Assembly (NCBI GenBank): GCA_028554795.2
Contig: CM068838.1
Span: forward strand, 91,384,474-91,448,473
Length of the DNA stretch: 64,000 nucleotides
Direction: 5' to 3'
Origin: Sinohyriopsis cumingii
Taxonomy: Eukaryota; Mollusca; Bivalvia; Unionida; Unionidae
The position numbers and the translations under genes are program-made. The notes under the pieces were generated by a model. The model saw nothing but the letters and a program-made list of their open reading frames with translations. It ran no database searches and had not been told where the DNA came from. Below, piece by piece: positions 51,112 to 59,714 of this stretch; the stretch's first letter is position 1, and each line of letters opens with the position of its first letter.

Positions 51112-51615
51112 ATGGAGCAAAATATATTTGTCCCACATCCTGTCATAACAAACTATGAATCAAATATTAATGGTATCATCAGACACTGTAGGTTAAAAAA
51201 ACCAGTTGGTTGTATTAATAATCATGGTTATCTTAGATTTACATACGAGGTGGGAAAGAAACATTATTTCTGTCATAGATTTGTGTATGAGTGTCATAAT
51301 GGGATGATCAATGACGGTCTAGTGGTCGATCATATTGACGGGGATACTCAAAATAACTCCCTAGACAACCTTCGAGTTGTCACTCGAAGCGTGAACTCTG
51401 CATGTGGTAATACAGGAAGATGTAAGACAATCGGAAAGAGGGCGGTAATTTCCACAAACATAGAAACTGGCGAAAAAGTTATATTTCGTTCAATGTGTTC
51501 AGCTGCTAAATATTTTGATATTAATCCGTCTTCAGTGCAAAAAGTGGCAGAAAATATATATAAAACCGCTTTCTCGAAAAAATATAAACAGAAAATTACC
51601 TTTCAGTATCAATAA
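51112..51615 (+). CDS. HNH homing-type endonuclease with NUMOD1-like tail
   Basis: A 167-residue protein. The HNH motif runs VVDHIDGDTQNNSLDNLRVV (71-90): D73-H74, then N82 and N86. It is preceded by HRFVYECHNG (55-64), as in the HNH_3/NUMOD family of phage and algal-virus endonucleases. Residues ~110-150 (ISTNIETGEKVIF ... AAKYFDINPSSVQKV) resemble NUMOD1, a DNA-binding helix found in intron-encoded endonucleases. It starts 11 bp after the Cys-rich gene. It may be a selfish passenger or a recruited element nuclease. The frame is intact. Confidence 0.88.
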   Translation: MEQNIFVPHPVITNYESNINGIIRHCRLKKPVGCINNHGYLRFTYEVGKKHYFCHRFVYECHNGMINDGLVVDHIDGDTQNNSLDNLRVVTRSVNSACGNTGRCKTIGKRAVISTNIETGEKVIFRSMCSAAKYFDINPSSVQKVAENIYKTAFSKKYKQKITFQYQ

Positions 51616-53049
51616 CTATCATCACCACATTGAATTAATTTTTTTTATTTATGTCACAGTATGTCCTCCATACACTACTGAATTTTTGATTATATAAAAG
51701 GGAGATTACTTTGTAATATATAGTTTTCTTCGTAGATTTTTGATTTTTTATGATCGTAATTAGTCAGTTTAAATAATTACATCGTAATTAATTACTCGTA
51801 GAAGTATTATTTATGGTTTTTAAATATTTCCCATCATACAACATTACGAGAAATCATGATAATGTTATTGATCCGCAAGGAAGCTGTGTAGGTACAGAAC
51901 AGAAACCGTTGTCATGGTAATCGATCTGCAGGTGTGTTCATGCCACTGTTATTATTGATTCGCAGTCTGCTTAGGAAAAATGCTGTTTTATATTCAGAAA
52001 CTGTTGTTATTCAGAAACCGCTGTTTTATATTCAGAAACTGTTATTATTCAGAAACTGTTATTATTCAGAAACTGTTGTTATAAATACAGAAACTGTTAT
52101 TATTCAGAAACCTCTGTTTTAGTGTAAATATTGGTTCCTTAGCTATATAGCTTAACTATATATTAACTTCCGAAATATATGTTCGTAACAAGGTTTGATA
52201 GCTCAATCAGTATGGTATTGGACTGTGACGCTCGCGGTCCAGGATCGAACCCCCATGGCTGACAATTTGTCGGTGGTGTGCGCATAATTGCGATTTTTAT
52301 AATAATGGGGGAACCGCAAAACCCCCCGCTCAGCAAAATTCAACCACAATATTGACTTGTGGTTGATACATATTTTCGTATCACCCACTGGATTAATTAT
52401 TGTGGGTGGGATTTTTGCTGAGCGTACATGTTTGTACTGTCCTTAGTTAGTTATATGTTTGTGCCGTCCATGCATAATCTGAGCTCGCTAATACACTCGA
52501 TAGGGGCTCTTCATTCATAATCTGAGCTCGCTAATACACTCGATAGGGGCTCTTCATTCATTGTATATAACCATTTCATTGTATATATGTTATGTGTATA
52601 TCCTCTAAACTTGGTAGATTGCGGTGGCAAGCTACGAGTTTAATGAGGATTGTGCCGTCCTTAGTTAGTTATATGTTATGTGTATATCCTCTAAACTTGG
52701 TAGATTGCGGTGGCAAGCTACGAGTTTAATGAGGATTGTGCCGTCCTTGTGCCGTCCTTAGTTAGTTATATGTTATGTGTATATCCTCTAAACTTGGTAG
52801 ATTGCGGTGGCAAGCTACGAGTTTAATGAGGATTGTGCCGCCCCCCCCTCTTGGGCCTTCTAGACCGTTGTTTGGCGGGTTAGGGGCTCTCGTAGAGGGA
52901 ATATTTGCCTAATGAACTTGGTAGATTGCGGTGGCAAGCTACGAGTTCTTGGTTGTGCTGTCCTTGAAACATCCCGACGAACTCGCTAAACACTCGATAG
53001 GGGTTCTAGGGATATTTTTTTTTTATTTTAAAGATTTATAAATTATATA
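51616..53049. repeat. Non-coding repeat region of the element
   Basis: There is no gene here. It holds: CAGAAACTGTTATTATT repeats (about 51995-52115); a tRNA-like segment (52192-52262); a hairpin region (52295-52425); two tandem ~44-bp copies with GAGCTCGCTAATACACTCGA (52468-52556); and four copies of a block with CTTGGTAGATTGCGGTGG and CAAGCTACGAG (cores at 52610, 52696, 52793, 52917). Confidence 0.85.
52192..52262 (+). other. tRNA-like sequence inside the element
   Basis: TAGCTCAATCAGTATGG fits an A box, an anticodon-arm-like segment follows, and GGATCGAACCCCC fits a B box. The T stem does not pair, so it is not a working tRNA. It may be the head of a host SINE inserted into the element, or a tRNA relic. 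Confidence 0.4.
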
Positions 53050-53469
53050 ATGAACCATGAAAATATCAATGATGTAATTGTTGCTATTAAAAAATTGAAA
53101 AAAGATGGAATTAATATATCTGATGAACTTAATCCTGAAAAAATAGTTTCTGACTTTGAGACTTTACAAGAACGTAAAACCCAGGGGACACACACACTAT
53201 CATCTGAATACAAGCTCATGAAGCGGATTCAGGCGGCAATGTTTCAGTCGCTAGCTACCGTAGAAGATGATCATGTGAAGGAGTTCGTTCCTCTCTCTGC
53301 CGCCGTAGAAAGAATTAAATCGTTATTATCCCACGAGTACGAGGAAAAGAAAACGATTAGTACCCGTATAAGACTATTAAGAAAAATTATGTTAGATCGT
53401 GAAACGATCCAGAGTAACTTCGTTACTGGTGAAACGATCCAAAGTAGTAATTCCGATGAAGATGACTGA
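53050..53469 (+). CDS. Orphan acidic, helical protein
   Basis: A 139-residue protein starting MNHENINDVIVAIKKLKKDG and ending in a SNSDEDD tail. It is Lys/Glu-rich, mostly helical by eye, with no Cys cluster, membrane segment or motif that I recognise. It stands alone on the plus strand between two repeat blocks. The repeated phrase GETIQS/RETIQS near the C terminus comes from a short internal duplication (GTGAAACGATCCA twice). Codon use is like its neighbours, which supports a real gene. Confidence 0.62.
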   Translation: MNHENINDVIVAIKKLKKDGINISDELNPEKIVSDFETLQERKTQGTHTLSSEYKLMKRIQAAMFQSLATVEDDHVKEFVPLSAAVERIKSLLSHEYEEKKTISTRIRLLRKIMLDRETIQSNFVTGETIQSSNSDEDD

Positions 53470-54517
53470 GATCTTTGATCAGAAATATTATTTCTGAATT
53501 TGATGGGTTAGTTGGTACTTAGAATCGAAGATTCTTATTTATGCAATTTATAACTCTGATTGGCTAGTTGGTACTCAGATTTATTATTTACTGAATTAAT
53601 TTGTTTTTTTACTGAAATTTAACAAAATTGTACAAATTTCTTAATTTTGACTACCATTTACCCCATCAAAAACATAAAATTGTACAAATTTCTTAATTTG
53701 AGTACCATTTACCCCATCAAAAACATAAAATTGTACAAATTTCTTAATTTGACTACCATTTACCCCATCAAATTTACAAAATTGTACAAATTTCTTAATT
53801 TTACAAATTATTTATTTCTGAATTAATTTATTTATTTACTGAATTAATTTATTTATTTTTTTACTAAAATCAAGAAAAATGCACGAATTACTTGATTCTG
53901 ACGGGGTAGTTGGTAGTCAAAATCAAAGAAAAATGTACGAATTACTTGATTTCTGACGGGGTAGTTGGTAGTCAAAATCAGGAAAATTGAGCAATTTCGT
54001 TGTATTTTAGTAAAAAAATAAAAATCTCAGTAAAAATAATATTATTAATAAATAAAATTAATTTATAATAAATAAAATTTCTTATTTCTGACGGGGTAGT
54101 TGGTAGTCAAAATCAAGTAATTCGTACATTTTTATGTTTCTGACGGGGTAGTTGGTAGTCAAAATCAAGTAATTCGTACATTTTTATGTTTCTGACGGGG
54201 TAGTTGGTAGTCAAAATCAAGTAATTCGTACAATTTCAGTAAAAAAATAATAAAAATCAGGAAAATTAATAAATCTTATTTTTTTTTGTGATAGAAATTT
54301 TAATTTTTACTTTCATCGACCAGCTTTTTTAGCTGCCTAGGCCGATTAATTTGTACCAAACACAAATTTGTGCCAGTAATAATAAAATATTTTTTTATTT
54401 ATTTTTTTTAAGTTGATCGAATTTGAGTCTGATCTCTGTTACAAATGTTCTTCTAACTGTTAAGAAATCCTCGTGTGTAAAAAACCCTCCATTACATAAA
54501 GATCTACGATAAAAGTC
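53470..54517. repeat. AT-rich region with an inverted repeat family
   Basis: The left half (about 53630-53800) has three copies of TTTGACTACCATTTACCCCA. The right half (about 53895-54220) has five copies of GACGGGGTAGTTGGTAGTC, which is the same motif in the opposite direction. Flanks repeat ACAAATTTCTTAATTT and AAGTAATTCGTACATTT. No gene is present. Confidence 0.85.
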
Positions 54518-55897
54518 TTACGACTTTACATACAGATTTATTACAAGTTCTTCTTCACGTATGTCAATTAAGCGATTAAGGTGGTCTGTGAGCTTAAAAT
54601 TGATTCGTGTTAACATATTATTGTGACACCGCAAATACACAGGATTAGTTGGTTCTTGCACGATTAAACTTCCAGGGGGAACTTGTGGTGTGAACGTGTA
54701 CAGGATGTATCCTTGTTGAGCTTGATTTGATCTTCCGAGATCTATTTGATAGCTGCCATCGATTACGTCACAAACCAGATTGACCGCGACCGTCGGTGTT
54801 ATATTAACGATTCCCGGAGATACGTGTCTTCCGCCGCCATGTGGATCATTATCATATCTGAGAACGGTTGGATATGGTGCTAGTTTTCTCCATGCATCAT
54901 GTATTTTAGGAAAAAACTCATCAATGACATCATTGACAGATTTTCTTAATTTATCCGGATTATAATCAGGAAACTTAAACGTTACAATGTCAGCTTCGGG
55001 TATTTTGTACTTGGCTGCGAAGGATTTTTTATAATCGCTTGATGACTTAAGAACCATATCTCTAATTCTGTTATAGATAACTTCAGAAGAATTAACTATA
55101 TAATTTAAAACTTCTATGTACCTAATAATATTATCGCGCGCAGATGTTGAATCAAATAAATACTCTTGAAAACTATCACGTAAATTATTTACTTGTATTT
55201 CATGGTCTAAGTTTATTGAAGCAAATATAGAATCAATATTCAAAGCAATAACACGTTCATTAAGATTATAAAAAAGAGCTCTAGTATCATATACAGGTGC
55301 CCTCCCCCTCCATCCTGGTTTTACTTCTATGTAATCTAACCATTCTGAATTCATTTTAATATCATGACGAAGACTGGTCTTTGACGTAAAATCACCCCTC
55401 GTTGGTTCTGGTGGTCCTTCATACACCCTGGGAATTTCAGGCCATCCTAGCACGGATCTGATTGAAGATTTATAAATATCAACTACGTAATCAGGCGAGT
55501 TTATTTCAATCGTCGAGGACAGGGTGGGTTCATGAACATTAATTGATATTTTTGATTCTTTTCCTGTTATTGATTTTATTCTACGTTGAAATTCCTCACT
55601 GATCTCTTCAATCTCATAACTGCCAGTTGGTATTCCAACAACAACCCAGTCAGGTGTTCCATCGGGTTTGTTCTTGTTAGCAAATACAAGCGAATTATTT
55701 GCTGGTGTACCATTAAATGATTTTGATCTGATATTTGGCCAGCTGTAATATACTCGTAATTGTGCTAGTGCTATTTCTTTTACTGGAATTGCAGTGGGAA
55801 AATTAACACTAAATTCAGGATTAATTGAACTTACCGAGATCATCGTTATCTTTGGCGGAGTTGTGTTGGTCACGATCTGCTGGAGTAATTCTGTCAT
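54518..55897 (-). CDS. Penton-like minor capsid protein
   Basis: A 459-residue protein with no membrane segment. The N-terminal ~155 residues (ISVSSINPEFSVNFPTAIPV ... VVGIPTGSYEIEEISEEFQR) and the C-terminal ~110 residues (VCDVIDGSYQ, ILYTFTPQVPPGSLI, LTDHLNRLIDI) are beta-rich, and look like the two halves of a jelly roll found in Polinton/adintovirus vertex proteins. Between them, residues ~185-350 are strongly helical and look like an insertion. An RGD tripeptide occurs at 167-169. It is last in the minus-strand capsid block, overlapping the preceding gene by 77 bp. The penton assignment is by pattern and context. Confidence 0.72.
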   Translation of the reverse strand: MTELLQQIVTNTTPPKITMISVSSINPEFSVNFPTAIPVKEIALAQLRVYYSWPNIRSKSFNGTPANNSLVFANKNKPDGTPDWVVVGIPTGSYEIEEISEEFQRRIKSITGKESKISINVHEPTLSSTIEINSPDYVVDIYKSSIRSVLGWPEIPRVYEGPPEPTRGDFTSKTSLRHDIKMNSEWLDYIEVKPGWRGRAPVYDTRALFYNLNERVIALNIDSIFASINLDHEIQVNNLRDSFQEYLFDSTSARDNIIRYIEVLNYIVNSSEVIYNRIRDMVLKSSSDYKKSFAAKYKIPEADIVTFKFPDYNPDKLRKSVNDVIDEFFPKIHDAWRKLAPYPTVLRYDNDPHGGGRHVSPGIVNITPTVAVNLVCDVIDGSYQIDLGRSNQAQQGYILYTFTPQVPPGSLIVQEPTNPVYLRCHNNMLTRINFKLTDHLNRLIDIREEELVINLYVKS

Positions 55898-56312
55898 TAT
55901 TGATACTTGTATCTTTAATACCGATACCTTCGTCGTATATTTTGGTTATCATTGAAAATTCGAAATCAGATATAATTCCATCACTGAGACTCGCTGATAA
56001 CAACGAGGATAATTTCGAGTATGCTACCGTCGCTGTATGTAATTTTATTGTGTAATCGGATAACTTTTCGTTCGTACAAGTACATATTTTTTTTGTGATG
56101 ATATTAAGCACACCTGCAATAGTTGTTGCTGCTGAAATACAAATAGTTACAGCTACTGGTGCCATCGTTGTCAACGCTGATAATATGACACCGGTTCCAG
56201 CAACAACAGCGGATACTGAATAAACAATCACATCAACGATAACCAATCGTCGTCGATATTTTTTACTTTTACTGTATATTGATCGACTTGATCTTTTAGC
56301 GCCGCCTGCCAT
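55821..56312 (-). CDS. Two-helix membrane protein
   Basis: A 163-residue protein. A basic N terminus (KRSSRSIYSKSKKYRRR) precedes two adjacent hydrophobic segments (about 24-48 and 50-72). A soluble domain with KLHTATVAYSKLSSLLSASL and DGIISDFEFSMITKIYDE follows. The layout resembles SLATT-type membrane proteins seen in Polinton-like elements. Positioned between fibre and penton-like genes, it may be a virion or host-membrane component. The ATG at 56312 is the only sensible start. Confidence 0.7.
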   Translation of the reverse strand: MAGGAKRSSRSIYSKSKKYRRRLVIVDVIVYSVSAVVAGTGVILSALTTMAPVAVTICISAATTIAGVLNIITKKICTCTNEKLSDYTIKLHTATVAYSKLSSLLSASLSDGIISDFEFSMITKIYDEGIGIKDTSINNDRITPADRDQHNSAKDNDDLGKFN

Positions 56313-56358
56313 TCACGCGCTTGATTGTATCTGTATTGTACACCGTCCATATATATTT

Positions 56359-57075
56359 TTATGCAGTAACCAATTGATGTGCTTCAGCTACAAATTCCAA
56401 ACACCACCAGTAAGATGTTGCGGTTAATGTCTTATCAGCTGCTTCCAGAATAAATATTTCTTCGGTTCCGATATTTAATATAACAGATACAACCCCGGAA
56501 AACCTGTCGGTGGAATGACGCCATGGAAACGTTGTAAATATTTCAAATTTTGCAGCACTAAACACAGACAGCCTGTACACGCCAGTGACTGTTGCGGTAT
56601 ATTTGATAGTATTATTTTGTTTTGACCATGTTGCAAATCCCGATGATATCGTGCATACGATGTTTGTGATATGCCCGGGAGTTATTTCAGCTGAAATTTT
56701 AATCAAATTGGTTTTATTGATAATCTCAGGAATTCCCGCTATGATGTCTAGCTGTGTTCGTTTGATCGTGTCTAGGTCAGTTTTGATATCAGAAAGTTTT
56801 ATATCGATGACGGAAGGAGTTCCAAAGAACTTATTTATGGCATCATCGGTTTTCTGAAAATTTCTTCGAAGCCTTGTAAACGCGCCCGTGTGAACGTCAT
56901 ACTCGGCCCGCAGCGTGGATAGTTTTCCATCCACGTCGTCGACGTATAGTTTGTTTGCGACGTCGTTGTCAGATTTTGGAGCTGTTACAGCTACTATTTT
57001 GTTCCCGTTCATGCTAAGTTCACCTGTCATTGTGTCACCGGTGTTTCTCACGCGATTAGCAACACTTTTTGCATT
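56359..57075 (-). CDS. Fibre/tail-needle-like protein, C-terminal part
   Basis: The frame is open from 57075. No ATG occurs before the internal Met at 57030; a GTG is at 57051. The start of the peptide, TGDTMTGELSMNGNKIVAV and then NDVANKLYVDD, is the repeat found in phage and viral tail fibres. It is followed by a helical stalk (about 60-110) and a beta-rich head with FPWRHSTDRF and YWWCLEFVAE. It probably forms a receptor-binding trimer at the capsid vertex. The preceding gene ends in the overlapping frame, and the T5 run at 57066-57070 lies in the overlap. Confidence 0.72.
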   Translation of the reverse strand, partial: NAKSVANRVRNTGDTMTGELSMNGNKIVAVTAPKSDNDVANKLYVDDVDGKLSTLRAEYDVHTGAFTRLRRNFQKTDDAINKFFGTPSVIDIKLSDIKTDLDTIKRTQLDIIAGIPEIINKTNLIKISAEITPGHITNIVCTISSGFATWSKQNNTIKYTATVTGVYRLSVFSAAKFEIFTTFPWRHSTDRFSGVVSVILNIGTEEIFILEAADKTLTATSYWWCLEFVAEAHQLVTA

Positions 57076-57365
57076 TCATCTCTGATGGTTTTAAGTGACA
57101 TACTTGAATCTCTGATTCTACCACCGTCAGTAAACACGGGAATATTATCCGTAACTGTACCAAGTACTCGTCGAACTATATCATTCCATTTGATATTGCT
57201 GGTTTTTAGTTTACCATATCGATCTTGAAAAATAACAACTTCATCTGGGTCAACTCCAGCCAGGTTCATGATATCAGCAAGGTCATCCTTAGTCGCATAC
57301 TTCGACAGATCAACGTCGCCGGGCTTTTTCTTAACGCGTGAAGATCTTCCGTAAATGTCAACCAT
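57048..57365 (-). CDS. Fibre-like protein, N-terminal part
   Basis: A 105-residue protein, MVDIYGRSSRVKKKPGDVDL. YATKDDLADIM and then VFTDGGRIRDSSMSLKTI resemble the shaft/attachment segment that precedes TGDTMTG in fibre proteins. The reading frame ends at TGA 57048-57050, 27 bases into the overlap with the next frame (-1). I infer that the two ORFs are one fibre gene broken by a one-base change or read by frameshifting. Confidence 0.66.
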   Translation of the reverse strand: MVDIYGRSSRVKKKPGDVDLSKYATKDDLADIMNLAGVDPDEVVIFQDRYGKLKTSNIKWNDIVRRVLGTVTDNIPVFTDGGRIRDSSMSLKTIRDEMQKVLLIA

Positions 57366-57383
57366 TATAATAAGACCCGTTGT

Positions 57384-57935
57384 TTAAAATGCTTTACGCG
57401 CAACAAATCGGTTGCTTGTATAATCGTGCACGACTTTATGTGGCGGCCTGGATGATTTTGATATAGCGTCGAGTACATTAATTACTTCACGGCCGCATAT
57501 TGGCGGATCTGTCATTGTTTGTGTGGGTAGCGTTGAATACCAAACTTTGGAACCTCTGGTTGTTGCGTGAAGTGGTGCGACATACTTGATAAATTCAACA
57601 GGTGGAGCTAACCCGTATGAATCAAAATAAATGATTCCACGTGGATCAACCGCGTATGATACCCAATGAGTACCAGGTCCAGAACGTTCATCGAGATTAA
57701 TAATACCTGTTTCTAGTTTGTTTGATTGTTTCGGTAATTGATCTCGCATAAAAACACCTCTAAAGGCAGATATTTTTAATTTTTTAGCAGCATCAAGTAA
57801 ATCAAAATTTGATGCTGGAACGTCTAACGAAGTGATCCTGGAAGCCTTAGGCCTCTCCCCCAACGAGATCCTGGCAATCTTAGACCGCGTCCCTTGTTTT
57901 TGTATCCTCGCCCTGTTGCTTTCTTTAGTGCCATT
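57384..57935 (-). CDS. Adenain/Ulp1-type cysteine protease
   Basis: The maturation protease processes capsid precursors. Numbered from the TTG at 57863, the catalytic residues appear as H66 (GTHWVSY), D81 (YFDSYG) and C123 (PICGREV), with an upstream Gln at 115 as candidate oxyanion residue. FRGVFMRDQLP (34-44) is typical of the Polinton family. The frame is open from 57935 but contains no ATG before the conserved region. It lies in the -1 frame of the preceding pX-like gene, so start by TTG, frameshift, or a broken fusion are all possible. The length of the conserved region is normal. Confidence 0.86.
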   Translation of the reverse strand, partial: NGTKESNRARIQKQGTRSKIARISLGERPKASRITSLDVPASNFDLLDAAKKLKISAFRGVFMRDQLPKQSNKLETGIINLDERSGPGTHWVSYAVDPRGIIYFDSYGLAPPVEFIKYVAPLHATTRGSKVWYSTLPTQTMTDPPICGREVINVLDAISKSSRPPHKVVHDYTSNRFVARKAF

Positions 57936-58276
57936 TCAGCAGCTCTTCCAACAGCACCTAACGCGGCTGCTTTTGCTACGGCTGGAGCAGCTGCAGCTAT
58001 TAATGCCGGAATGGCCGCGAGAAGTGGAAATATACCACCCGTTTTAACCATGTCTTTGATGGCGCTCGGGGAGAGATGAAATTGAACTCCAGTTTTTGAT
58101 TCTAGGGCTTTATTGAAATGTTTAATCTGATTATTTGTCAGCGATAATTTGTTTGGACCACCACTAATATGATCTCGTTTAAGTGATATTTTAGTTCCGC
58201 ATTTGTTGGCGGTTTTTGATTGAAGCTTTTTAACCTGACCGGGGGTCAGAGTAACATTAACATGACTATACGACAT
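57824..58276 (-). CDS. pX/pVI-like membrane-active minor capsid protein
   Basis: A 150-residue protein beginning MSYSHVNVTLTPGQVKKLQS, then a basic domain (KLSLTNNQIKHFNKAL, GVQFHLSPSAIKDM). It has an Ala-rich hydrophobic segment (82-110) and a basic Gly-rich tail with the repeat GRGLRLPGS at 129-137 and 140-148. This layout is the small core/membrane-lytic protein regularly found beside the protease in Polintons. The tail is encoded by a short tandem DNA repeat. The T5 run at 57897-57901 falls in the overlap with the protease frame. Confidence 0.75.
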   Translation of the reverse strand: MSYSHVNVTLTPGQVKKLQSKTANKCGTKISLKRDHISGGPNKLSLTNNQIKHFNKALESKTGVQFHLSPSAIKDMVKTGGIFPLLAAIPALIAAAAPAVAKAAALGAVGRAAEMALKKATGRGYKNKGRGLRLPGSRWGRGLRLPGSLR

Positions 58277-58307
58277 TTTTTATATAAATAATATTTTTTC
58301 TGAATAA
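58277..58307 (-). promoter_or_regulatory. AT-rich start region of the pX-like gene
   Basis: The minus strand reads AATATTATTTATATAAAAA directly before the ATG; TATATAA is a possible TATA box or late-promoter core. It separates the gene from the upstream capsid gene by only 31 bp. Confidence 0.35.
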
Positions 58308-59681
58308 TTAAAGATTTTCCACTGGTGCATCAACGACCCTCATTCGACCACTACCACCTTCAAGTAACATGGCTTTGTCGCTAAGTATGACCGCGATCGC
58401 TCTGTAATCAACACCACCAGTATTTAATGTTGCTTTGAGATGTATATCAACTACAGATTGTTTTGATAGATCAAGATGTTCTAATGAAAAATAATAAATC
58501 GGGTACAAGTTTTTAAAATCTAGTTGTGATATTTGCAACCCAGTATCAACATTTTGATCACGTCCCATAAATGACATCAAACGATGATATGCACGTCCTA
58601 TATGATTTTGTGCATAATTTAGTTGTATATTCTCCGTTGGTTCCTGTTGTCCGTTTATCCGTAAGGAAATATTTGTGAGACCTAGTTGGTCACATATCAT
58701 ATGAGAGTGAGTTTGTGAGTTTAAACGATTAGTTCTCTGAAAAGCAATAAAAATATGTCGTGGTGCAGAAACACCCTGTTGTGATGCTATATGCCATGTA
58801 AACTGACCGTTAACGTTAGTTTGCATGCTATCCGTGCTTGTTGTTAACCATGACAACAAGGATTTACCACCTGCATCCATGAAAAAAATCAGTTTTTGTT
58901 CTTCTGCGATCGTTGGAGTCATTACCGGCATCCACAGTGAAAGTTTCGATAATATTACTTTACCAGCATCACCAACGGGTCTCCACAGAGCATCATTATC
59001 ATCGTTCTTTCTTACAAGAACAACCGTGTGTCTAGCTCCAAAAATAACCTTTTTAACATTCCTGCAAAATCCAAAAATATGCGATAGTGGAATTGTACAT
59101 GAAAAACCTCTATTGCCTTCTAGCAACATATTTCTACGTGCTGCAAATCCCAAGTTGAAATTTTCACTAGAACCGTGAACCACTGGCCACACATCAACAT
59201 CATTGTTATCGGCAAAATTTCTTGGTCGTCTTATATTATACGGATCACTTTCAGGGTTATTGGAGTTATCTTTCACAAACATCATTGTGGGACCTGCTGA
59301 TCTTGTATAATCATCAGAATATCTTGCTAATCCTATTATTGTTGTAGCAACGTCGACATCATTCTGAATTGATTCAATATTTTTTCCATCAATCATATGT
59401 GTGGCGCCACTAAATAATGCCATGATCCCGTTGTTGACAAAACCAATTTTTACTGGATCTGCGTAATTAGCATCGTTTGTTCTTATAATTGTACCTTCTA
59501 CCTCAAGAAAGGCATCAGCGGGTAAAAAGTATCTACTTGTGTCATGAACTTGTAGTTCAATTCTTCCACGTTGATCTGGTTGTTTTGCGTCATAGGAATA
59601 AAATTGATAATCACGTACCGATTCATCCTTAAGGACGGGTGCTTCCATGTCAAATGCTGTGTCGGATACACGCTTGAACAT
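58308..59681 (-). CDS. Major capsid protein (predicted double jelly roll)
   Basis: A 457-residue intact frame of the length and beta-rich composition expected for Polinton/adintovirus hexon-like capsid proteins. Useful marks are the N-terminal YQFYSYDAKQPDQRGRIELQ, the strand YFLPADAFLEVEGTI, the central NRGFSCTIPLSHIFGFC, HIFIAFQRTNRLNSQTH, and the C-terminal YPIYYFSLEHLD. There is no signal peptide or membrane helix. It lies between the core-like protein and the pX/protease pair, the usual capsid neighbourhood. Assignment is by length, fold impression and synteny; structure prediction would settle it. Confidence 0.82.
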   Translation of the reverse strand: MFKRVSDTAFDMEAPVLKDESVRDYQFYSYDAKQPDQRGRIELQVHDTSRYFLPADAFLEVEGTIIRTNDANYADPVKIGFVNNGIMALFSGATHMIDGKNIESIQNDVDVATTIIGLARYSDDYTRSAGPTMMFVKDNSNNPESDPYNIRRPRNFADNNDVDVWPVVHGSSENFNLGFAARRNMLLEGNRGFSCTIPLSHIFGFCRNVKKVIFGARHTVVLVRKNDDNDALWRPVGDAGKVILSKLSLWMPVMTPTIAEEQKLIFFMDAGGKSLLSWLTTSTDSMQTNVNGQFTWHIASQQGVSAPRHIFIAFQRTNRLNSQTHSHMICDQLGLTNISLRINGQQEPTENIQLNYAQNHIGRAYHRLMSFMGRDQNVDTGLQISQLDFKNLYPIYYFSLEHLDLSKQSVVDIHLKATLNTGGVDYRAIAVILSDKAMLLEGGSGRMRVVDAPVENL

Positions 59682-59714
59682 TTTATTATAATTATTTTTC
59701 GTCTAACACGTTGA
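59682..59714 (-). promoter_or_regulatory. Candidate late-gene start motif upstream of the capsid gene
   Basis: The minus strand reads TTATAATAAA directly before the ATG. The identical string precedes the ATG at 61376, and TTATTATAATGG precedes that at 57365. This suggests a shared TATA-like element. Confidence 0.4.

Noticed and set aside
52192..52262. Functional tRNA gene inside the element
   Set aside because: A and B box matches exist but the T stem and acceptor stem do not pair.
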